Shown here: piece after piece, positions 27,273-37,845 of the stretch | Position numbering within the stretch: position 1 is the first letter of the stretch | Layout of the letters: each line of letters begins with the position of its first letter | Assembly (NCBI RefSeq): GCF_002964705.1 | Contig: NZ_PQCD01000015.1 | Span: 124,001-188,000, forward strand | Source of the DNA: Pseudoalteromonas sp. T1lg75 | GTDB lineage: Bacteria > Pseudomonadota > Gammaproteobacteria > Enterobacterales > Alteromonadaceae | DNA: 64,000 nt | Direction of reading: 5' to 3' | Translations under genes and position numbers: made by a program | The notes under the pieces: generated by a model | Database searches by the model: none | Seen by the model: the letters and a program-made list of their open reading frames with translations, nothing else | What the model was told of the DNA's origin: nothing

Positions 27273-28652
27273 ATGGCAAAGATAGATAAACAGGTTGATA
27301 GCCTAAAAGTACCCCCGCATTCCATTGAAGCCGAGCAGTCCGTGCTTGGTGGCCTAATGCTTGATAATGAAGCCTTTGACCGTGTGGCCGAGATAGTTGT
27401 ATCTCAGGATTTCTATACCCGCACCCACAGGTTTATTTTCGAGGCCATGGAACGCCTGGTGGAAGCAGGCCAGCCGATCGATCTAATTACCATCTCGGAG
27501 TCGCTGGAGAAAAACAACCAGCTTGAGAGCATAGGTGGCTTTGCCTACTTAGGGGAAATTGCTAAAAACACGCCAAGTGCGGCGAATATTTCCGCTTATG
27601 CGCATATCGTTCGTGAACGTGCGGTAGTGCGTGAAATGATCGGTGTGGCCAATGAAATTGCCGAGGCGGGCTTTAACCCGGAAGGGCGCGGCAGCCATGA
27701 ACTGCTCGACCTGGCCGAGAGCAAGGTGTTTAAAATCGCCGAACAGCGTACCAAGAGCACCGAAGGTCCGCAGAACATCCATACTATTTTGGAAAAAACC
27801 GTCGATAAGATTGAAGAGTTGTATCAGTCACCACAAGACGGTGTGACCGGGGTGAGCACGGGCTATTCCGACCTAGATAAGATGACCGCGGGGCTACAGC
27901 CTTCGGATCTGATCATCGTCGCCGCCCGTCCGTCCATGGGTAAAACCACCTTTGCCATGAACCTGGCAGAGCATGCGGCCATGACCCGCGATAAGCCGGT
28001 AGTGATCTTCTCCCTGGAGATGCCCTCGGAACAGATCATGATGCGTATGCTGGCATCATTAGGGCGTATTAACCAAACCAAGGTACGTACCGGTCAGCTG
28101 GACGATGATGATTGGGCGCGCTTGTCGTCCACCATGGGTCTGCTGATTGAAAAGGGCAAGATGTACGTCGATGATGCCTCAGGGTTAACGCCTACCGATG
28201 TACGCTCACGCGCCCGTCGTATCGCCCGCGATCACGGTGGTATCAGTATGATCATGGTCGATTACCTGCAGTTGATGCGGGTGCCAAGCTTGTCTGATAA
28301 CCGGACCTTGGAAATCGCCGAAATTTCACGCTCTCTAAAGGCCTTGGCCAAAGAGCTGGAATGCCCTGTGGTCGCCTTATCGCAGCTTAACCGTACGCTG
28401 GAGCAGCGTGCCGATAAACGCCCGGTAAACTCGGACTTACGTGAATCGGGCTCAATCGAGCAGGATGCCGACTTGATCATGTTTATCTATCGTGACGAAG
28501 TGTATAACGAAGACAGTAATGATAAGGGCACCGCAGAGATCATTATCGGTAAGCAGCGTAACGGCCCTATCGGTAAGGTCAGGTTAACCTTCCAGGGGCA
28601 ATACTCACGTTTCGACAATTATGCCGGACCGGCAATGGATGATGAGTACTAA
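27273..28652 (+). CDS. dnaB: Replicative DNA helicase DnaB
   Basis: A 459-residue hexameric 5'-3' helicase at the replication fork. The N-terminal domain begins PPHSIEAEQSVLGGLMLD. A linker follows, then a RecA-like domain with Walker A ARPSMGKTTFAMN near 213 and Walker B IMVDYLQLM near 325. No intein is present. It is followed by alr with a 5-bp gap. Confidence 0.98.
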   Translation: MAKIDKQVDSLKVPPHSIEAEQSVLGGLMLDNEAFDRVAEIVVSQDFYTRTHRFIFEAMERLVEAGQPIDLITISESLEKNNQLESIGGFAYLGEIAKNTPSAANISAYAHIVRERAVVREMIGVANEIAEAGFNPEGRGSHELLDLAESKVFKIAEQRTKSTEGPQNIHTILEKTVDKIEELYQSPQDGVTGVSTGYSDLDKMTAGLQPSDLIIVAARPSMGKTTFAMNLAEHAAMTRDKPVVIFSLEMPSEQIMMRMLASLGRINQTKVRTGQLDDDDWARLSSTMGLLIEKGKMYVDDASGLTPTDVRSRARRIARDHGGISMIMVDYLQLMRVPSLSDNRTLEIAEISRSLKALAKELECPVVALSQLNRTLEQRADKRPVNSDLRESGSIEQDADLIMFIYRDEVYNEDSNDKGTAEIIIGKQRNGPIGKVRLTFQGQYSRFDNYAGPAMDDEY

Positions 28653-28657
28653 TAATT

Positions 28658-29737
28658 ATGGCGCTGGCTACGGCAACTATTGATTTTTCTGCGCTGCGAG
28701 CCAATCTCGCCCGGGTTAAAGAGCTGGCTCCCAGCAGCCAGGTGATGGCGGTGCTTAAAGCCAATGCCTATGGTCATGGCCTGGTACCTATAGCCCAGCA
28801 ACTGGCGGGTGCGGATGCCTTTGCCGTGGCCCGTATCGAAGAGGCGCTGGCGCTGCGTACCGGCGGTATTACCAAGCCCATTGTCTTGCTTGAAGGCTTT
28901 TTTAAGGCCAGCGATATCGACATCATGCTGGCCAACAATTTTCAAACCATAGTGCATGACGAGTATCAGTTAGCGGCGCTGGAGCAGGCGCAGTTAAATG
29001 GGCAGATCAAGGTGTGGCTAAAGGTCGACACCGGCATGCATCGTCTAGGCGTTGAGCCGGAGCAATTCGAGCAGTTTTATCAGCGCCTTAAGGGCTGTGA
29101 GAATGTGCATGAACAGCTTCATCTAATGACTCACTTCGCCTGTGCCGACGAGCTCGAAAACAGCTATAACCAAACTCAGCTGGCCACCTTTACCAGCCTG
29201 GTCAGCGACAAGCAGAACCCTTTATGTCTGGCTAACTCTGCCGCCATTATCAATTATCCGCAAAGTCATGGCAATTGGGTGCGCCCCGGATTAATGCTAT
29301 ACGGAGTGTCACCAGTGCAGGGTAAAACCTCCTTGGAGCTTGGCTTAAAGCCGGTGATGAGTCTGACCAGCGAAGTCATAGCCGTGCGCCGGGTGAAAAA
29401 AGGTGAGCCCGTGGGTTATGGCGGTCATTGGCATGCCGATGCCGATACCCAGTTAGCGGTTGTTGCCATAGGCTATGGTGACGGTTATCCGCGGCATGCC
29501 GAAAATGGTACCCCGGTGCTTATTAATGGTCGCCGCTATCCCTTGGTGGGAAGAGTCTCCATGGACATGATCAGTGTTGATATTGGGGCCGACAACCAGG
29601 ACGTGGCGGTCGGTGACGACGCCATTATGTGGGGCGCCGAGCTCGGTATTGAAGAAATTGCCACCTGTGCCAGCACCATAGCCTATGAATTGCTGTGCAA
29701 TATCACGCCACGAGTGACCTACCAATACCTGAACTAG
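28658..29737 (+). CDS. alr: Alanine racemase
   Basis: A 359-residue PLP enzyme making D-alanine for peptidoglycan. The PLP lysine lies in AVLKANAYGHG (residues 31-41). The opposing catalytic Tyr lies in the GYGGHW region near 255, and GRVSMDMISVD follows near 300. The dnaB-alr pairing is conserved in gammaproteobacteria. Confidence 0.97.
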   Translation: MALATATIDFSALRANLARVKELAPSSQVMAVLKANAYGHGLVPIAQQLAGADAFAVARIEEALALRTGGITKPIVLLEGFFKASDIDIMLANNFQTIVHDEYQLAALEQAQLNGQIKVWLKVDTGMHRLGVEPEQFEQFYQRLKGCENVHEQLHLMTHFACADELENSYNQTQLATFTSLVSDKQNPLCLANSAAIINYPQSHGNWVRPGLMLYGVSPVQGKTSLELGLKPVMSLTSEVIAVRRVKKGEPVGYGGHWHADADTQLAVVAIGYGDGYPRHAENGTPVLINGRRYPLVGRVSMDMISVDIGADNQDVAVGDDAIMWGAELGIEEIATCASTIAYELLCNITPRVTYQYLN

Positions 29738-29938
29738 GCGGCACCGAAGCCGCCTTATCCGCCATTTGCTGCTCCGGAGCAAATAAAAACTATCAATATG
29801 ATTTATAAGTGAAAACTGTGCCTTTCCTGCAGGGTTGCGGTCAACTTGTAAAGCAGTTGTTTATTTTTGCTAAAAAAAAGCTCAGAATGACTTATAACTT
29901 CAACAATATTGTTACAGGGATAGGTGCTGGGAGCGGAT

Positions 29939-30919
29939 ATGGCTTACCTTATCGAACTAGACACAGACAATGTGATCTACCTGCATGCCCACCATAGTTT
30001 TGGTCGCTTTCAATATAGCGTCGATACCCTAGTTGTTGATCCCAGCGTGTCGAAAATTCACTGCATTATCGAGTGGCAGGGGAGCCACTGGCAGGTGCGG
30101 GATCTCAGTCGTAATGGCACCTGGCTGAACTCTAAGCGCTTGGAAAAAGATCGCCCCGAGATACTGCATTGCAATGACTTACTCACCTTTCCCGGCAATA
30201 GCAGCCGCGGTTATCGTATTGCGAATCTCGACAAGCCCGAGGATATGCTGATTATCCTCGACGCCATGCAGCGACCGACCGAGCAGCATATACCCCTTAG
30301 CAGTTATAACCTGATCCCCGACGCGCAGCCGGAAATCGCCGTGTTTATTCAGCGTGACAGCGGTCTTTGGTGCTTTGAGCGCCTCGACGGACCGCTGCTG
30401 GAGCATACCATCATCATAGAGCACGACAGAGTGAGCGATAGTCGCCATACCTACCAGTTGCACCTGAGTCACAGCGAGGCGGCCACCGCTATGCGCGAGG
30501 TGGCCAGCGTGAAACTGGCCGATCTTAACTTTATTTTCCATTTAACCCTGGATGAAGAGTCGGCGGAGCTGGTCATCAAAGGCCCCAATGAAGAGGTCGA
30601 CCTGGGTGAGCGCTGCCACCATTATCTCACTCTTAACTTAGCGCGCTACAGGGCTCAGGATGCGGCCAGTGGTTTACACGAATTGAGTCAGGGCTGGGTC
30701 GATACCGAGGTGATAGCCAAAGACTTGGGCATAGATTCCCGCTACCTCAATATTCAAATCCATCGCGCTCGCAAACAGTTTAGCGATGCCCTGGCCCATG
30801 TGGAAGGGGCCGACCATGTTATTGAGCGCAAGCTGCGTAAGGTGCGCTTTAACGCCAGTAACTTCGAGATTTATAAGGGTCATCAGCTAGAGGGCGCCAT
30901 TAACCGCGCCTCTAATTAG
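29939..30919 (+). CDS. FHA-domain protein with C-terminal DNA-binding-like region
   Basis: A 326-residue cytoplasmic protein. The N-terminal FHA domain (about 10-95) shows the phosphothreonine-binding set G-R (SFGRFQYS), S-x2-H (SKIHCII) and N-G-T-W (SRNGTWLNS). The C-terminal half (about 215-300) contains an ordered helical pattern (TEVIAKDLGIDSRYLNIQIHRARKQ) that resembles a winged-helix output domain. It precedes a Ser/Thr kinase by 14 bp, so it is the obvious phospho-dependent partner. ATG 29939 is chosen because GGGAG lies just upstream; a GTG at 29924 would include that site. Confidence 0.82.
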   Translation: MAYLIELDTDNVIYLHAHHSFGRFQYSVDTLVVDPSVSKIHCIIEWQGSHWQVRDLSRNGTWLNSKRLEKDRPEILHCNDLLTFPGNSSRGYRIANLDKPEDMLIILDAMQRPTEQHIPLSSYNLIPDAQPEIAVFIQRDSGLWCFERLDGPLLEHTIIIEHDRVSDSRHTYQLHLSHSEAATAMREVASVKLADLNFIFHLTLDEESAELVIKGPNEEVDLGERCHHYLTLNLARYRAQDAASGLHELSQGWVDTEVIAKDLGIDSRYLNIQIHRARKQFSDALAHVEGADHVIERKLRKVRFNASNFEIYKGHQLEGAINRASN

Positions 30920-30933
30920 CGGGCCAAGTGGTA

Positions 30934-33550
30934 ATGCAGACGTTAGCCCACTATGAGCTCAAACGGCAGGTATACCAAGGCGCCATGGGCACCGTATATG
31001 AGGCCTTCGATACCAAGCTGGAGCGCACCGTTGCTCTTAAGGTGCTGGCCCAGGCCGAACTGAGCGCTGCAGACAGTGCTACGGCCCTCAATGAAGCCCG
31101 ATTTCTAGCTCGCCTAAATCACCCCAATATAATTCAAGTCTTTGACTGTGCTGAAGATCAGGGAATTCACTTTCTGGTCATGGAATTTTGCCGAGGCAAA
31201 AACCTGTTGCAGTATCAAAAGCAGCATTTACTCAGTCTTGAGCAAAAGCTCTCCCTGTTGATCGATATTGCCAAGGGCTTGGAGCATGCCCATCGCAACG
31301 GGATTATTCATCGGGATTTAAAACCCAGCAATATTCTGATCAGCGAATCGGGGGCGGTAAAAGTCGCCGATTTCGGTATTGCCGAATTTATTGGTGCCAA
31401 TGCTAAGGCCAGTGCCAGTGTCGGGACTCAGGGCTACATGGCGCCGGAGCAGATCAGTTCTCAGGCACTGAGCAATAACAGTGACTGGTTTTCCTTTTGT
31501 GTCCTCGCCATTGAGTTACTGACGGGGCAGCATCCTTTTGGCGGGCAAGGCAGTGACAAAGACTTGGCCGAGGCTATTTGCACCGGTCAGTCGATGGATT
31601 TGAGCGGGTTTTCCGAGTATTTGCCGCAGCCGCTGATCCATATTCTCGGGCAGGGTTTGGCACTGGAGCCGGCAGAGCGTGTTAATTTACGACGCGGGGC
31701 GCTGAGCACCCAGCTTGAGCAAATATTGCAGTTGCAGGTGCAGCAGGCCATTTTGGCCCAGCAGACCGAGCCGTTAGAGGCGCCGACCCAAGGCGAGGGC
31801 AATGAAGAGGCTACCCTTGCGGATGAGCCTGACGGCGAAACTAAAGCTGGTTCAAAACGCGCGCAGCAGGCCTGGTATTATGGCATTACCCTGACCCTGA
31901 TCGGCGCCTTGCTGGTGGCCCTCTACCTGTTTCGCGATTACTTTATCAAGGCGCCGGTGGTGGTCATCTTACCGACTCAGGTGCAGATCGAATCCCCCGA
32001 GTTTGCCTACTATCAGGGCACGCTCAGTGGTTCCATTCAAAGTGCGTTGTGGCAGCAATTGGCGTCGCAAAATGAACATTTGGTAAGTCATACCGAATTG
32101 CTGATGCTGGCCAAAGGGGTTGAAGCGACGCGCTTACAAGACCCAAAAAGCTATTTTCAAATGCTCGCCGATTACACCGGCGCAAGTGTCTTTATTACCA
32201 GCTCGGCTTCTTGTCAGCAGCGCTACTGCAACATTGAAATCAGTCGGTTAGAGGCACCCGAGTGGCAGCTCGTCGCTACCAGGCAGTGGCAAACGGACCT
32301 GATCGACACCCGCAACGTCCATGAATCGGCGCGCTTTTATGGTGCCAGCCTGTTTGCTCACCAAGCCAGCTTTGATGAGCAGGAAAAACAGGTGCTGCAA
32401 GAGCAGTTCTTTAATTATTACAACCGCTATTATCATGACGGCGAGATCAGTGAGCCCTTGTTTAACGATATTATGGCGCTACTGAACACACAGCCACACT
32501 TTGATGCGGGCTATACACTGGCGCGGGAGCTGGCGCTGCAGCTCAATGATATTACCGGCCAGGGTGATTACGTGAAGCAGGTGCTGCAGTTACTGAACCA
32601 GGCACCACGGCAATATCAACGCCGGCCAAGTTATTTGAGCAATCGCATTTTATTGGCCTTAGCCCAGGGAGAGGTTGAAGAGGCGTACCATTACCTGGTG
32701 CAATTACGTCAGGTTAGGCGGGGTAGAGGCGGAGTTTTTAAACCTGCAAGCTTCCTGGTATCTGGCGCAAGGGGAGCGGGTAAAGGGGCGTGAAGCTTTG
32801 GAGCGCTCCTTGATGATGCGTCCGAACCTGAATGTGCAGAAGAAGCTGGCCACCTTGCTCTATAGCATGGGGGATAGCGACTCGGCGCAATCCCTGCTCG
32901 ACGATGTGGTCAATAAGCTGCCGCTGGACTCAGACGCGCAAAAGCTACTGGCTGTGCTGGCGCTGACCCGCGGTGATTTTGCCACCGTGATCCAACATTA
33001 TGAGGCGACCATCAAGGAATCTTTGGACCCTAAGGACGTCGCCAACACCACCATACTGGCGAACCTCGCGCTGGCCTACTTGTACTCGCAACAATATCAG
33101 CAGGCGCACACCATGGCCGCTCAAGCGCACAGTCTGGCGCCAAATAACTCGGCCATTACCTTAAATTATGCGGATGCCCTGACTCTGGCCGGGCAACTGG
33201 CCTTGGGACGTAAGTATTATCAGCAGGTGATCGATGTGAATAACGGCCAACAGTCGGCCTACTCTTGGTCGGACCGAGCCCAGGCCTATGCCCATTTGGG
33301 GGATTATCAACGGGCAACTACCGCCATCAACACCAGTTTGGAACTGGGCCAGGAGCTGGCCGATATTCATTATGCGGCGGCCATCGTCTATGCCGCCACC
33401 GGCGATGAACATTCGGCGTTGTATTATGTGCAAAAGGCAATGCAGGCGGGCTACAGTGCCAATTGGTTTGTCTTACCCTGGTTTAAACCGTTATGTGCTT
33501 ACCCGCAATTCACGGCGCGTTTAAGCCAGCCACAACGGCTTTGTAAATAG
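30934..33550 (+). pseudogene. Membrane Ser/Thr protein kinase with TPR domain, interrupted by a frameshift
   Basis: The N-terminal Hanks-type kinase domain (about 5-265) shows ALKVL (lysine), HRDLKPSNIL (catalytic loop), DFG and GYMAPEQ; its Gly loop is YQGAMGTVY. One membrane helix lies near 310-328 (WYYGITLTLIGALLVALYLF), and the rest is outside. The first frame hits a stop at 32793. From about 32714 the next frame continues with TPR repeats (LATLLYSMGDSDSAQSLLDD and more) to a stop at 33550. One extra base between 32710 and 32725, which holds GG and GGGG runs, explains it. Repaired, the protein would be about 871 residues. Confidence 0.85.
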
Positions 33551-33557
33551 GGCCGGG

Positions 33558-34106
33558 TTACTGCTCTTTAGGACGCTCGACAATAATACGTGGGTCCTGA
33601 GACATGTAATAACGCCCGCTACTCAATTGCTTGGCGGTATAACGAAAGCCAATGGTTAATGGCTGGGCCGAAGGCGATGGCGTGACTTCAATCACCTTAT
33701 CAAGAGGGCCGTTGTCACTGCCGGCATAGTTAACGGTTGGCTCTACCTGGCGCAATACTATGGTTAGCTGCTTCTTATCGTCGCTCAACTCTGAGTCGAC
33801 GTTGTAATTACAATTGCTGTTATTTTTAACGTATTCGACACCATTACCGAAAAACTCCCAATCCGGGTCTTCAATATGAACGACAAACCTTGCCTCCTGG
33901 AGCTTTTCTAGACTGGGATCGCTGGGATTGTTGGTGAAGTTGACGTTAAAGTCGTCGTTGTTAGGGCCGCCGAGGCTTTCGCCGCTTTCGCTAAGCTGGG
34001 TTATCCAGCGCTGTGAGGTGCTGGGGGTGAGCATAAAGCTTTGTTGCGCTGTGTAGTCGTTGGGCTCGCAGGGAACGATCAGGGTGTTATTATTGGGTGT
34101 TAGCAT
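33558..34106 (-). CDS. Hypothetical protein (182 aa)
   Basis: I do not recognise it. The product is acidic, Asn/Asp/Pro/Ser rich, without signal peptide or membrane helix, and its pattern of alternating hydrophobics suggests a beta-sandwich. It contains three Cys-poor segments with single Cys at about 13 and 99. It is convergent with the kinase gene (7 bp apart), and upstream lies about 100 bp before yjbQ's end. A function cannot be assigned. Confidence 0.65.
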   Translation of the reverse strand: MLTPNNNTLIVPCEPNDYTAQQSFMLTPSTSQRWITQLSESGESLGGPNNDDFNVNFTNNPSDPSLEKLQEARFVVHIEDPDWEFFGNGVEYVKNNSNCNYNVDSELSDDKKQLTIVLRQVEPTVNYAGSDNGPLDKVIEVTPSPSAQPLTIGFRYTAKQLSSGRYYMSQDPRIIVERPKEQ

Positions 34107-34208
34107 TATTGTTCCTTATTAGTTCAGAGGCCTATTAACTATAGCCGCAGTTTTAGTAAATAAGGAATAGTTGTAATTTATTGTAAGAAAAGGGCTTTTT
34201 TGTTTTTG

Positions 34209-34640
34209 TTAGGGGTACATTTGACCCTGGAAAGTGGCAATGATGCGACGCTTACCACCGGCATCACGGTGCTCACCTAAATAAATGCCCTGCCAGGTGC
34301 CAAGTACCAGACGTCCGTCACGTATTGGCAGGGTAAGCTCACAGCCCAGAGTGCTGGCCTTGATATGCGCCGGCATATCGTCATCCCCTTCATAGGTATG
34401 GCGATAGAAGGGCTGGCGTTCGGGGGCGGCCCAGTTAAAGTGAGCTTCCATATCCTGGCGCACCGTGGGATCGGCGTTTTCATTAATGGTTAAACTGGCC
34501 GAGGTATGCAGCAGCAGCAGGTGCACCATCCCCACCTGGTACTGGCCGATTTGCGGCAGCAGTCGTGCCAGTTCGTCATCGATAAGATGGAAGCCGCGCG
34601 CTTTGGCACTGAGGGTGATTTGTTGTTGTTGCCAGCTCAT
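34209..34640 (-). CDS. yjbQ: YjbQ / UPF0047 family protein
   Basis: A 143-residue protein of the UPF0047 family, with secondary thiamine-phosphate synthase activity reported for the E. coli member. Signature segments are [20 protein letters not shown], the metal-site [17 protein letters not shown], and [13 protein letters not shown] at the end. It overlaps the upstream cheX-like gene by 4 bp (ATGA), so the two are co-translated. Confidence 0.92.
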   Translation of the reverse strand: MSWQQQQITLSAKARGFHLIDDELARLLPQIGQYQVGMVHLLLLHTSASLTINENADPTVRQDMEAHFNWAAPERQPFYRHTYEGDDDMPAHIKASTLGCELTLPIRDGRLVLGTWQGIYLGEHRDAGGKRRIIATFQGQMYP

Positions 34641-35104
34641 AGGGTATCAAAGCTCACTTCAATATGGGCCTTGCCAGCGGCCGAGTTAAAAGGCATTAGC
34701 AGGGTTTTGCCCTGACATTTGTGACTGAGATGGTGTCCTTTACCGGCCACAACTACGGGGGTGGCCATCTCAAAATCATAGCCCTTGTCACCGAGCAGGT
34801 TTTTAGCGCCACCGGTCACCATGTTGGTGATCTCACCCACCATGTCGGTTACTTCTTCATTTACGTTGGCTGGGCGCTCGCCGAGCATGCGCTGCATTAT
34901 GTCTAAGGCCAAGGCTTCATCGAAGGTGATCGACATCGAGCCCTTAGTTTGTGGGCCGACCATGCCTATCATTCCAGACACATCGCCCAGCGCCACCTCG
35001 GAGTTTTTGATACTTGGCTGCCCCGGCTCGAGCCGAGTGTTGGCCATGGTAGCCAACACATTTAACAGGGAAGAAAGAAAGGGATTAATAAATTCGACAT
35101 TCAT
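34637..35104 (-). CDS. cheX: CheX-like chemotaxis phosphatase / CheC family
   Basis: A 155-residue protein of the CheC/CheX/FliY family that dephosphorylates CheY. The catalytic E-x2-N motif is seen in [12 protein letters not shown] near residue 91, and the fold-typical [11 protein letters not shown] and GSMSITF strands precede it. It is not near other chemotaxis genes but is coupled to yjbQ. A role in signal termination of a response regulator elsewhere is inferred. Confidence 0.85.
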   Translation of the reverse strand: MNVEFINPFLSSLLNVLATMANTRLEPGQPSIKNSEVALGDVSGMIGMVGPQTKGSMSITFDEALALDIMQRMLGERPANVNEEVTDMVGEITNMVTGGAKNLLGDKGYDFEMATPVVVAGKGHHLSHKCQGKTLLMPFNSAAGKAHIEVSFDTL

Positions 35105-35139
35105 AAAGATGATTAAACTCGGCGTACTGCTGCTGAAGA

Positions 35140-35574
35140 TTAAGATTGACAGTTTTTACAAATGCCATGGGCTTCTATGGTTTGTGAGCTGACGCTAAAG
35201 CCATGCTCCAAGGCGAGGGCACTTAATTCGTGGGAAAGGACACTGGAATGCAGCTCGGCCACATGACCGCATTGATCGCAGATCAGCAATTGCACCGGGT
35301 GAATCGACTCAAAGTGATGGCACAGCATAAAGGCATTGGTGCTTTCGATTTTATGGATAAACCCCTGCTCCGCCAAAAAGTCTAAGGCGCGATAGATGGT
35401 GGCCGGTTTGGCGCTGCTTTCGGTGACCTTGAGCTGCTCCAGTAAATCGTAGGCACCGACACCGCTTTCGGTGCTCGCCAGTAAGCGAAAAACCTTTTCT
35501 CTGATGGGGGTGAAGCGCGCGCCCTTGCTATCACACATTCTTTTCGCTTTATTGACCAGCGCATCGACGTTCAT
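35140..35574 (-). CDS. zur: Zinc uptake regulator, Fur family
   Basis: A 144-residue repressor. A winged helix at the N-terminus (FTPIREKVFRLLASTESGVGAYDLLEQL) is followed by a dimerisation domain with the structural zinc cysteines C-x2-C (CDQCGHV near 98) and C-x2-C at the very end (CKNCQS). The layout matches Zur rather than Fur, which has an H-H-D-H regulatory motif. It is divergent from the marC-like gene; I could not identify a convincing Zur operator between them. Confidence 0.9.
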   Translation of the reverse strand: MNVDALVNKAKRMCDSKGARFTPIREKVFRLLASTESGVGAYDLLEQLKVTESSAKPATIYRALDFLAEQGFIHKIESTNAFMLCHHFESIHPVQLLICDQCGHVAELHSSVLSHELSALALEHGFSVSSQTIEAHGICKNCQS

Positions 35575-35688
35575 AGGTTACCTTTTAGATCTTCTTGCCA
35601 CCCCTATTAGCATACTATGGTCGCGAAAAATTACTATCTCTGAATTGTCGCCAACGGTATAATTTTGTTTTCATAACTGGGAGTTAGC

Positions 35689-36297
35689 GTGAACGAGTTA
35701 ATCGCCACATTTATCTTCTTTTTTGCGGTTATCGACCCGGTGGGCACCATTCCGGTATTTATCGCCGTTACCCGCGGCGAAGACGCTGCCTTTAAGCGCA
35801 AGGTAGCCTATAAGGCCGTTGCCGTTTCAGCCCTGGTGTTGCTCTTTTTTGTGGTGGTCGGCGAGTTATTACTGAATGCCATAAGTATTCCCCTGGCCGC
35901 TTTTCAAATCGCCGGTGGCATCGTTCTGCTGTTATTTGCGTTGACCATGATCTTTGGTGAAGGTAAACCGGAGTCCGAGATCAAAAGCATGCGCGACTCT
36001 ACCGAAACCGCCATTTTCCCTTTGGCCATACCATCCATAGCCAGCCCTGGAGCCATGCTGGGGGCAGTGCTGATGACCCGTAATGAAGAATTTACCTGGG
36101 TCGAACAGGCGATCACTTCTTCTGTGATGCTGGGAGTGCTGGTGCTGGTACTCTTGCTCTTGCTGCTTGCCCGTTACGTGCATAACTTTATCGGCGACAG
36201 CGGTGCCAGCATTATTTCCCGGGTTATGGGTCTGATCTTAAGCTCGGTGGCGGTGGCTAATATCCTCGGTGGCATTAAAGACTACTTTGCTCTTTAG
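35689..36297 (+). CDS. MarC family integral membrane protein (YhgN-like)
   Basis: A 202-residue protein with about six hydrophobic helices. Family signature near the start: FFFAVIDPVGTIPVFIA, and AIPSIASPGAM near 118. MarC proteins have no settled function; an early link to antibiotic resistance was withdrawn. The start is GTG with GGGAG upstream, and TATAAT at 35660 could be its -10. Confidence 0.88.
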   Translation: MNELIATFIFFFAVIDPVGTIPVFIAVTRGEDAAFKRKVAYKAVAVSALVLLFFVVVGELLLNAISIPLAAFQIAGGIVLLLFALTMIFGEGKPESEIKSMRDSTETAIFPLAIPSIASPGAMLGAVLMTRNEEFTWVEQAITSSVMLGVLVLVLLLLLLARYVHNFIGDSGASIISRVMGLILSSVAVANILGGIKDYFAL

Positions 36298-36392
36298 CAA
36301 GAGGATGCTTTGATGGCGTGAAATTTATGCTGGAGTTGCGTATAATTCGCGCCCTTATTGCTCAGAAGCAGTGCATAGATAGGTAATCAGCC

Positions 36393-37397
36393 ATGACAGA
36401 CACAATCATCCACACGCCGACCCCGACTTGGCAGCAAGACACTTTCCGTCGCTTTAGCGTCGCGCCCATGCTGGATTGGACCGACCGTCATTGCCGTACC
36501 TTTCATCGCCTGATGAGTAAAGAAGCGGTGCTTTACACCGAGATGATCACTACCGGTGCCATTATTCATGGCAAGGGTGATTACCTGCATTTCAACCAGC
36601 ACGAGCAACCAGTTGCTCTGCAGCTGGGTGGTTCAAACCCCGAGGAGCTGGCCCATTGCGCTAAGCTGGCGGCCCAGCGCGGTTATGCGGAAATTAACTT
36701 AAACGTGGGTTGTCCTTCCGACCGGGTGCAAAATGGTCGCTTCGGTGCCTGTTTGATGGCGGAGCCGGAACTGGTGGCCGAGGGCATTGCGGCGATGAAG
36801 GCGGTGACCGATATTCCGGTGACGGTCAAAACTCGCATCGGTATTGACGAGCAAGACAGCTATGAGTTTCTGCTGGCGTTAATCGATGCCAACCATAAAA
36901 TCGGCTGTGATGATTTTATTATTCATGCCCGCAAGGCCTGGTTGCAGGGGTTGAGCCCGAAAGAAAACAGGGAGATCCCGCCGCTGGATTACCCTCGTGT
37001 GTATCAGCTTAAAAAAGACTATCCGCACCTGCATATCAGCATTAATGGCGGCATTAAAACCATTGCCGAGTGTCAGCACCATTTGCAGCATGTTGATGGT
37101 GTAATGATAGGCCGTGAAGCCTACAGCAACCCTTATTTGCTGGCGCAGGTAGATGCCGAGCTCTACGGTCAGCCAGGCTGCACCCTGACTCGTCATCAGA
37201 TAGCCGAGCAAATGCTGGGTTATATCGATGATGAAATGCGCCAAGGGGCCCGTTTTTGGCATGTGGCGCGTCATATGCTGGGGCTTTTCCAGGGCATGCC
37301 AGGAGCGCGAGGATACCGTCGTCACCTGTCTGAAAATGGTCACAAGCGTGAAGCCACGGCGCAAACCCTGGTAGAAGCCCTGGCCTTTGTCAGCTAG
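36393..37397 (+). CDS. dusA: tRNA-dihydrouridine(20/20a) synthase DusA
   Basis: A 334-residue FMN enzyme reducing U20/U20a in the D loop of tRNAs. It has the DusA opening ([18 protein letters not shown]), the catalytic Cys in [21 protein letters not shown], and the [16 protein letters not shown] motif specific to DusA. FMN-phosphate binding is seen in [12 protein letters not shown]. Confidence 0.97.
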   Translation: MTDTIIHTPTPTWQQDTFRRFSVAPMLDWTDRHCRTFHRLMSKEAVLYTEMITTGAIIHGKGDYLHFNQHEQPVALQLGGSNPEELAHCAKLAAQRGYAEINLNVGCPSDRVQNGRFGACLMAEPELVAEGIAAMKAVTDIPVTVKTRIGIDEQDSYEFLLALIDANHKIGCDDFIIHARKAWLQGLSPKENREIPPLDYPRVYQLKKDYPHLHISINGGIKTIAECQHHLQHVDGVMIGREAYSNPYLLAQVDAELYGQPGCTLTRHQIAEQMLGYIDDEMRQGARFWHVARHMLGLFQGMPGARGYRRHLSENGHKREATAQTLVEALAFVS

Positions 37398-37540
37398 AAG
37401 TAGGCAAATACACCATAAATTAGTCTGTACGGCGAATTGATATTCGCCGCTTACACTGAATAATCATTTAAATTCAATGGCTTGCTTTTTGGCATGTAAC
37501 TTGAGAGTCATGGAGTAGTTCCACTACTTAGGAGTACACC

Positions 37541-37744
37541 ATGGCTAAATCAAGCAGCACTTATTACCGCGATGCCCTGGATAAGAAAATCTCTGGCGTC
37601 TGCGCCGGTTTTGCCAAACATCATCATTTGCCAGTGTGGCTGGTTCGCCTGGCAGTGATCATTATCTTCCTCAATGCCCCCATCATCATGGCGGCGGTTT
37701 ACCTTGTTTGTCACCTGCTCTTTGAAGAGCAGATCCTTGTTTAA
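37541..37744 (+). CDS. PspC-domain small membrane protein
   Basis: A 67-residue protein. YRDALDKKISGVCAGFAKHHHLPVWLVRL is a clear PspC domain, followed by one membrane helix (about 36-60). Stand-alone PspC proteins occur apart from the psp operon; the role here is unknown. RBS TAGGAG lies 6 bp before the ATG. Confidence 0.85.
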   Translation: MAKSSSTYYRDALDKKISGVCAGFAKHHHLPVWLVRLAVIIIFLNAPIIMAAVYLVCHLLFEEQILV

Positions 37745-37845
37745 TCCCATCCCGATGGGGTTTAGGTCGCTGATTTTACTAAAGACACTCAGTTGTCATT
37801 AAGTTATATTAGGGTACCTTCAAGGGATAAATTCAAGGAAGCATT

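Noticed and set aside
29759..29784. Hairpin TTTGCT...AGCAAA as alr terminator
   Set aside because: It is followed by A residues rather than T on the + strand, so it does not meet the usual criteria.
36879..37364. 161-residue frame antisense to dusA
   Set aside because: Reverse shadow of a conserved enzyme, with no independent support.
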